From assembly GCA_026387805.1 (NCBI GenBank), contig JAPLKY010000203.1, forward strand, positions 1 through 16,137: a stretch of 16,137 nucleotides of DNA, in the 5' to 3' direction. Under the pieces are notes generated by a model. It saw nothing but the letters and a program-made list of their open reading frames with translations. It ran no database searches and had not been told where the DNA came from. Made by a program: the position numbers and the translations under genes. Below, in pieces: positions 11,799-16,137 of this stretch. Positions within the stretch are counted from its first letter, which is position 1, and the number at the start of each line of letters is the position of its first letter. Source of the stretch: Candidatus Krumholzibacteriia bacterium (GTDB lineage Bacteria; Krumholzibacteriota; Krumholzibacteriia; Krumholzibacteriales; Krumholzibacteriaceae).

Positions 11799-11904
11799 GT
11801 ACAATTCCGCATGCAGCCGGCCGCCGCTGCCGTCACGCCGCCTGCGGAGCACGCGGCGCGCCGGTTCGCCGGGGTGGCGGGCGCTACTGCATCCGACGCG
11901 GCGC
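11799..11904 (+). repeat. Degenerate terminal attC of the array
   Basis: The centre (gccgctgccgtcacgccgcc onward) is clearly the 112-bp family, but the left box is GTACAAT and the right box has no GTT (about GCGGCGC at 11898-11904). The right arm has decayed (ctactgcatccgacg). No attC follows to the right, so this marks the distal, oldest end of the array. Confidence 0.75.
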
Positions 11905-11935
11905 CGGATCATTCATCGGGAAGAAGGGTGACGCG

Positions 11936-12562
11936 ATGAAGCGAAGGTATGCTTGGTTGATAATCTCGGCCGTCTTGCTCTCTTGTGTGGATTCAAACGC
12001 CGGAACTCATGGAGGGGGAATGAAAGGAGGACTATTGATATCCGGCCCTTCCGGAGGAGATAGAGACGCCTACAAGGTCGAATCCCTGAATACCCTATCG
12101 TTCGGCGGCTTCTACCGGTATACATTTTCGAATATCATTTCATTGCAGACCGAACTTCTCTATGCGCACAAAGGCGCAAAGGGGATGTACAATTCAAGCG
12201 AAGGGCAAATAGATATCTGGTATCTTGATTTCGTGCCGTCACTGCAATGCAGAATTCTCGACAAGCACCGTTGTTTTGGCTGCCTGTACGCCGGTCCCAT
12301 GTATTGTCTGCGCATGGATGCGGGTCTTAAGAGCGAATTCGGCGGCAGTGCTCGATTCTACGACATCAAATCATCCGTCAAGCCGAATGATTATGGATAT
12401 GTGATAGGTGCGAAGCTGGGATTGCCGAGTGGATCAAATGAATTTGGCGTCGACGTAAGGTACTCATCCGGATTCATTGCTCCGGACGGCACCGATAGAG
12501 ACGTCGATTTGAAGAACAGAGCCATCACGGTCATGCTCGAGATGTATTTCGGAAAAGATTGA
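11936..12562 (+). CDS. Outer-membrane beta-barrel protein (PorT-like)
   Basis: A 208-residue exported protein. The N-terminus MKRRYAWLIISAVLLSCVDSNA is a signal peptide; cleavage after SNA is likely, though LLSC could also act as a lipobox. The mature part has alternating aromatic/hydrophobic strands separated by polar turns (GGFYRYTFSNIISLQTELLY, FDVRYSSGF-like strands) and ends in an aromatic-containing strand AITVMLEMYFGKD. This is the pattern of an eight-stranded outer-membrane barrel of the OMP_b-brl/PorT type. ATG 11936 follows a weak GAAGAAGGGTGA ribosome site. It lies just past the last attC and is probably not in a cassette. Function unknown. Confidence 0.75.
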   Translation: MKRRYAWLIISAVLLSCVDSNAGTHGGGMKGGLLISGPSGGDRDAYKVESLNTLSFGGFYRYTFSNIISLQTELLYAHKGAKGMYNSSEGQIDIWYLDFVPSLQCRILDKHRCFGCLYAGPMYCLRMDAGLKSEFGGSARFYDIKSSVKPNDYGYVIGAKLGLPSGSNEFGVDVRYSSGFIAPDGTDRDVDLKNRAITVMLEMYFGKD

Positions 12563-12623
12563 GAGGGGGCTGCAGTTTCGATGAAGCCGTCTCGGCGCAA
12601 CCGGTAGAGGAGGCGCTCAACTC

Positions 12624-13547
12624 GTGGACATTCTCCAGGCAATCGGAAACACGTCGCTCGTTCGACTTCGCAAGGTCGTTCCGCCCGATTGCGCGGACAT
12701 CTTCGTGAAGCTCGAGTGGGAGAATCCCACCGGCAGCTTCAAGGACCGGATGGCGCTTGCCGTGATTTCCCGGGCGGAGGAGGACGGTCGATTGAAGCCC
12801 GGAGACACCGTCGTCGAGTATACGGGCGGCAGCACGGGGACGTCGCTTGCATTGGTCTGCGCCGCCAAAGGCCACCCTCTCCGGATCGTCAGCTCCGATG
12901 CGTTCAGCCGGGAGAAGCTGGATCATATGGCGGCGCTCGGCGCCGAGCTGACGCTCGTCCCCAGCGAGGGAGGCCTCACCACCAAGAAGCTGATCCTGGA
13001 CATGATCGAAGCCGCCCGTGGATTGAGCCGGGAGCCTCACACCTACTGGACCGACCAGCTCAAGAACCTCGACAGCGTCACGGGCTACTACTCGCTGGGC
13101 GAAGAGATCTGGAGTCAAACGAAGGGGGAGATCGACGCCTTCGTTCACTGCGTGGGTACGGCGGCTTCTTCGCGCGGGGTCGCAACGGTGCTGAAGCGAT
13201 ACAAACCGAGCATCAAGATCGTCGTCGTCGAACCCGCGGAATCCTCGGTGTTGCTTGGGGGGCAGGCAGGGCCTCACAAGATCGAAGGAGTCGGGATCGG
13301 TTTCACGCCTCCGCTCTGGGAGCCGACCCTCGTGGATGACATCCTGCCGGTCAGAACCGAAGACGCGAAGGAGATGGCGAGGCGCCTCGCGCGGGAGGAG
13401 GCTCTCTTCGCGGGGACATCATCGGGGGCGAACGTCGTCGCCGCGATCCGAGTCGCGGAGCGGCTCGGGCCGAACGCCAAGGTCGTCACGCTGATGGCCG
13501 ACTCCGGCCTCAAGTACTTGAGCACCGATGTGTACCGGCGAAGATAG
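12624..13547 (+). CDS. Cysteine synthase-family PLP-dependent enzyme
   Basis: A 307-residue fold-type II PLP enzyme of the cysteine synthase/cystathionine beta-synthase family. NPTGSFKDR carries the PLP lysine (K40), TGGSTGTSLA is the phosphate-binding loop, and AGTSSGANVVAA near residue 270 and MADSGLKYLST at the C-terminus are conserved. Classical CysK has TSGNTG at the loop; the variant TGGSTG and the preserved IGNTSLVRL start suggest a divergent member that may use another acceptor or donor. GTG 12624 follows GAGGAGG at 12607-12613. The stop is 51 bases before the next gene. It appears to be ordinary chromosomal sequence beyond the array. Confidence 0.9.
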   Translation: MDILQAIGNTSLVRLRKVVPPDCADIFVKLEWENPTGSFKDRMALAVISRAEEDGRLKPGDTVVEYTGGSTGTSLALVCAAKGHPLRIVSSDAFSREKLDHMAALGAELTLVPSEGGLTTKKLILDMIEAARGLSREPHTYWTDQLKNLDSVTGYYSLGEEIWSQTKGEIDAFVHCVGTAASSRGVATVLKRYKPSIKIVVVEPAESSVLLGGQAGPHKIEGVGIGFTPPLWEPTLVDDILPVRTEDAKEMARRLAREEALFAGTSSGANVVAAIRVAERLGPNAKVVTLMADSGLKYLSTDVYRRR

Positions 13548-13598
13548 GACGCGTTCGCCGGATGGAGTGCATTGAGGGGAAAATATTGGAGGAGAGCG

Positions 13599-14033
13599 AT
13601 GACTACGAAATCGGAGCGTTGGATGCGTGGAACCGATTGTATCGTGAAGCTTCACGGCCCGGCGCGAATTGGATGGGCCCTTTTTCTGGCGGCGCTTGTA
13701 TTTATCGGCTGCGATAAGAAGGAGGACGTGCTCGCGCCGAGCATAGCGGTTTCGGGCAAAGTGACCAACAATTCCGGCCAGGCGGGGACGATATTCGTCG
13801 AGATTGATCATAATCTTCGCGATATAGCGGACGCCGGGGGGCTGTACTCCATCGGAATTCACAAGGACTTCTATATCGATTCCCTGTATGCATGGGTCGA
13901 TAAGGACGGTAACAGCGCCTACACGGCGGGCGAGCCCTTCGGCTTCTATCATTCGAGCGCCGACCCCCTGAGGGCAAAGGCGATGCAGGCGCGAAGCACC
14001 AACATCGGCAACATAAATTTTTCCATTCCCTGA
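13599..14033 (+). CDS. Small lipoprotein of unknown function
   Basis: A 144-residue protein. ATG 13599 follows GGAGGAG at 13588-13594. A long basic N-terminus leads to ALFLAALVFIGC, a lipobox with the cysteine near residue 38, then DKKEDVLAP as a linker. The mature part reads SGKVTNNSGQAGTIFVEI and GLYSIGI, resembling a small beta-sandwich (carboxypeptidase-regulatory-like or transthyretin-like), then a WVDKDGNSAYTAGEPFGFY segment that may bind calcium (DKDGN; inference). It should be anchored in the membrane on the periplasmic or outer face. Function unknown. Confidence 0.75.
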   Translation: MTTKSERWMRGTDCIVKLHGPARIGWALFLAALVFIGCDKKEDVLAPSIAVSGKVTNNSGQAGTIFVEIDHNLRDIADAGGLYSIGIHKDFYIDSLYAWVDKDGNSAYTAGEPFGFYHSSADPLRAKAMQARSTNIGNINFSIP

Positions 14034-14084
14034 TTCTCCGTTGAATGGCTCCGGGATGCGTAAGAAGACAAGGAGGACGGATGC

Positions 14085-14606
14085 ATGCGTAGGCTTTTCG
14101 GAATAGTGTCGGCCATTGCTTTGCTTGCGGCTGCCGTTTCGGCATATGCCGGAGTCCCGAAGGAGTTGGAGCCGTTGGAGTTTCTCCTCGGCAAGTGGGA
14201 GGCGTCCGGGGGCGGAAAGCCGGGAGAAGCCGCGGGAAGCGCCACGTTCGCCCGCGGGCTGCAGGGCCGTGTGATCATTCGCACGAGCTACGCCGAATAC
14301 TCCGCGTCGGCCCAAGCACCCGCCTCGCGACATGACGACCTCATGGTGATCTACGTGAGCGATGGCTCCGGGATCCGGGCGGACTACTACGACAATGAGG
14401 GCCATGTCATTCGTTACGCGGTCATGGTAACGGGGCCGGGGGAAGCCTCTTTTGTGAGCGAGATTGCGGGCGGAGCGCCGCGTTTTCGGTTGAGCTACAA
14501 GCTTGGCTCCGATGGTATCCTGAAGGGTGAGTTCGCGATGGCGCCGCCCGGCAAGCCGGAGGCCTTTGCCCCATACCTGGTCTGGGAATCCCGCAAAGCG
14601 AAATAG
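14085..14606 (+). CDS. Secreted lipocalin-like hypothetical protein (DUF1579-like)
   Basis: A 173-residue protein with signal peptide MRRLFGIVSAIALLAAAVSA, cleavage after AYA likely. The mature start ELEPLEFLLGKWEASGG is the typical opening of lipocalin-like/DUF1579-type small beta barrels (FLxGxWE), followed by regular beta strands (ASFVSEIAGG, RFRLSYKLG). Family function is poorly known; lipid or small-molecule binding is inferred from the fold. AAGGAGG at 14070-14076 supports ATG 14085; ATG 14081 in another frame stops after three codons. Ends before a 229-base gap. Confidence 0.75.
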   Translation: MRRLFGIVSAIALLAAAVSAYAGVPKELEPLEFLLGKWEASGGGKPGEAAGSATFARGLQGRVIIRTSYAEYSASAQAPASRHDDLMVIYVSDGSGIRADYYDNEGHVIRYAVMVTGPGEASFVSEIAGGAPRFRLSYKLGSDGILKGEFAMAPPGKPEAFAPYLVWESRKAK

Positions 14607-14835
14607 GAAAAGGACGATAAGAAATCCTACCCGCAAATCGGCTGTTTTTCGTTATAGGCCTTTGGTCTTAGTCGTCTAGTCCCTAAGTGCTATGGACCTC
14701 CCGCCCCTTCATGACGATACAATGGCTCCGGGTGGCGGGCCTTATATTATATTGGGGTTAGCCCGCTCCCCTGTAATCAATAATATGTTTAACCTATTCG
14801 GCAGAAACAGGAGGTCACCCCCAGGAGGCTGATCC

Positions 14836-16137
14836 ATGAAGAGGAAGACCAAGCCCGCCCGCCGGGCGCCAAGAGCAGCCGTCTCTGTGCCGGAGGAGAC
14901 ATCCTCCCCCCTAGTGAAATCGGCGGTCGAGTCGCGCTCGACCTTTCCCATCGTCGGCATCGGCGCCTCGGCCGGGGGGCTGGAGGCGCTGGAACAGTTC
15001 CTCGCTCATGTGCCCAAGGACAGCGGCATGGCGTATGTGATCGTCCAGCACCTCGATCCGACCCACAAGGACATGATGGTGGACCTGCTTCAGCGCGGCA
15101 CGGTCATGCCCGTTATACAAGTGAGGAACCGGACGCGCATCAAGAAGGACTGCGTCTACGTTATCCCCCCGAACAAAGACATGTCCATTCTGCACGGAGT
15201 GCTGCATCTGCTTGACCCGGTTGCGCCGCGCGGCCTGCGCCTGCCGATCGATTTCTTCCTGCGCTCGCTGGCCGATGACCAGCAGGAGCGCAGCATCGGC
15301 GTCATCCTTTCCGGCATGGGCTCGGACGGCACGCTGGGCTTGCACGCCATCAAGGAAAAGGCCGGCGTGGTCTTTGTGCAGGAACCGACCTCGGCCAAAT
15401 TCGACGGCATGCCGCGCAGCGCCGTCGAGGCGGGGCTCGCCGATGTGATCGCCCCGGTGGATGAGCTGCCGGGCAAGATAATCGCTTATCTCCGGCACGT
15501 GCCGATCATCGCCAAACCCGGACGCGCCGATCATTACACGGTTCAGAGCGCCCTTGAAAAAGTGATGATCCTGCTGCGCGGACAAACGGGTCATGAATTC
15601 TCGCTGTACAAGAAGAGCATGGTCTATCGCCGCATCGAGCGGCGCATGGGGCTGCACCAAATCAGCAGGATCGCCGACTACGTGCGCTTCATGCGGGAGA
15701 ATCCGCAGGAGGTGGAACTGCTGTTCCACGAGTTGCTGATCGGGGTGACGAGTTTCTTCCGTGACCCGGAGGCGTGGGAACAGCTGAAGATCGAAGTCCT
15801 GCCGGCGTTGCTGGCCGGGTGCACATCGAATCAGACGCTCCGGGCGTGGATACCTGCCTGCACTACAGGCGAAGAAGCCTATTCCCTGGCGATTCTTTTC
15901 AAAGAGACGATGGAAGAGCTGAGACCCGCGAAGAACGTCACCTTGCAGATCTTTGCTACCGATCTGGATCAACAGGCCATCGAGAAGGCGCGGCAAGGCG
16001 TATATCCGGCCAACGTCTCCGCCGACGTTTCGGCGAAGCGGCTCGATCGCTGGTTCGTCAAGGTCGAGCGAGGCTATCAGGTGGCAAAATCCGTCCGCGA
16101 GATGGTCGTCTTTGCCCCGCAGAACATCATCATGGAT
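14836..16137 (+). CDS. CheB-CheR fusion chemotaxis-like regulator, N-terminal part (partial)
   Basis: The frame is open from ATG 14836 (AGGAGG at 14823-14828) to the window end, 434 residues so far. Residues 37-200 are a CheB methylesterase domain with the catalytic triad visible: S45 in GIGASAGG, H72 in IVQHLDP and D164 in GMGSDGT. From about residue 234 a CheR methyltransferase follows: an N-terminal helical domain (LYKKSMVYRRIERRM), then the SAM-binding region WIPACTTGEEAYSLAI and QIFATDLDQQAIEKAR. In this family such fusions continue with PAS and histidine-kinase domains; that part is outside the window. The N-terminal 36 residues are basic and low-complexity. A signalling role in adaptation or two-component output is likely. 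Confidence 0.92.
   Translation, partial: MKRKTKPARRAPRAAVSVPEETSSPLVKSAVESRSTFPIVGIGASAGGLEALEQFLAHVPKDSGMAYVIVQHLDPTHKDMMVDLLQRGTVMPVIQVRNRTRIKKDCVYVIPPNKDMSILHGVLHLLDPVAPRGLRLPIDFFLRSLADDQQERSIGVILSGMGSDGTLGLHAIKEKAGVVFVQEPTSAKFDGMPRSAVEAGLADVIAPVDELPGKIIAYLRHVPIIAKPGRADHYTVQSALEKVMILLRGQTGHEFSLYKKSMVYRRIERRMGLHQISRIADYVRFMRENPQEVELLFHELLIGVTSFFRDPEAWEQLKIEVLPALLAGCTSNQTLRAWIPACTTGEEAYSLAILFKETMEELRPAKNVTLQIFATDLDQQAIEKARQGVYPANVSADVSAKRLDRWFVKVERGYQVAKSVREMVVFAPQNIIMD

Larger units (their letters stand above)
534..11904 (+). mobile_element. Integron gene-cassette array (distal part of a sedentary integron)
   Basis: About thirteen attC or attC-like sites separate small plus-strand genes. 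Full-length copies share a near-identical body of about 112 bp and differ mainly in the outermost bases of the R'' and R' boxes, as expected if cassettes recombined at G/TTRRRY. Several cassettes have matching ends, where the R'' at the cassette end is the exact complement of the GTTRRRY at its start: 1142/3333 (GTTATCC/GGATAAC), 3948/4580 (GTTAGCT/AGCTAAC), 5451/6063 (GTTAGAC/GTCTAAC) and 7532/8153 (GTTATCT/AGATAAC). The integrase and attI are not in the window. High attC uniformity, many TA cassettes and length favour a chromosomal integron over a resistance-type mobile integron. Confidence 0.9.

Noticed and set aside
1037..11904. Regular repeats as a CRISPR array
   Set aside because: Repeats are about 112 bp, spaced hundreds to thousands of bases apart by genes, with RYYYAAC/GTTRRRY ends. 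This is attC, not CRISPR.
12531..13277. Minus-strand ORF of 248 codons
   Set aside because: It is antisense to the cysteine synthase-family gene; arginine/aspartate-rich low-complexity product.
13419..14636. Long minus-strand ORF of 405 codons
   Set aside because: It is the antisense of three plus-strand genes with clear signal peptides and ribosome sites; no family features.
14607..14835. Intergenic gap before the CheB-CheR gene: rho-independent terminator or clear promoter
   Set aside because: There is a short GC dyad (CGGGC/GCCCG) and a TATATTATATT stretch near 14743, but no stem plus T-run and no convincing -35/-10 pair.
14911..15996. Long minus-strand ORF of 361 codons
   Set aside because: It is an antisense shadow of the CheB-CheR coding region caused by high GC and codon bias.

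Overview
The window is a long stretch of integron gene-cassette array, followed by ordinary chromosomal genes. The strongest signal is a near-identical GC-rich element of about 112 bp. It begins with an RYYYAAC box, ends with a GTTRRRY box and has strong internal dyad symmetry. It recurs as full-length copies at 1037, 3843, 4580, 8153 and 9569, slightly shortened or degenerate copies at 6063 and 11799, a half-copy ending at 7538, and an internally deleted copy at 10281. These are attC recombination sites. Four unrelated or shorter attC-like sites lie among them (3333, 5363, 6728, 11154). Every gene from 552 to 11797 is on the plus strand and nearly every one ends at or just before an attC, as in a sedentary chromosomal integron. 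No integrase is visible; by orientation it should lie beyond the left edge.

Layout. 1-533: right-hand part of an IS3-family insertion sequence (orfB partial, orfA, minus strand), which appears to have cut the 5' end off a cassette gene (552-944). 1149-11797, the cassettes: a large LVIVD-repeat beta-propeller protein; a small membrane HEAT-like protein; a MazEF-type toxin-antitoxin (TA) pair; a secreted cysteine-rich protein; a DUF4258/DUF2283 pair; BrnT/BrnA; an unrecognised alpha-helical protein with a likely frameshift; VapB/VapC; a second secreted cysteine-containing protein plus a cyclophilin lipoprotein; RelE/Phd; an NmrA-like NAD(P)-binding protein; and an antitoxin with a broken PIN toxin. 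The array ends near 11904 in a degenerate attC. 11936-16137: an outer-membrane beta-barrel protein, a cysteine-synthase-family PLP enzyme, a small lipoprotein, a secreted lipocalin-like protein, and the start of a CheB-CheR fusion regulator that runs off the right edge.

How it fits together. Five recognisable TA modules and one TA-like pair occupy six cassettes. Several carry their own sigma70-type promoter, with an inverted or helically phased repeat over it, in the 30-70 bp between the attC and the first gene. They should therefore be expressed and autoregulated regardless of position, and would stabilise the array. The other cassettes mainly encode secreted, lipid-anchored or membrane proteins.

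Organism. Lipoproteins, signal peptides and an outer-membrane barrel indicate a diderm (Gram-negative-type) bacterium of moderate to high GC. A sedentary integron with TA, LVIVD-repeat and cyclophilin lipoprotein genes would fit an environmental lineage such as a candidate phylum of the FCB group or a deltaproteobacterial-type lineage. That placement is a guess; no rRNA or phylogenetic marker is present.
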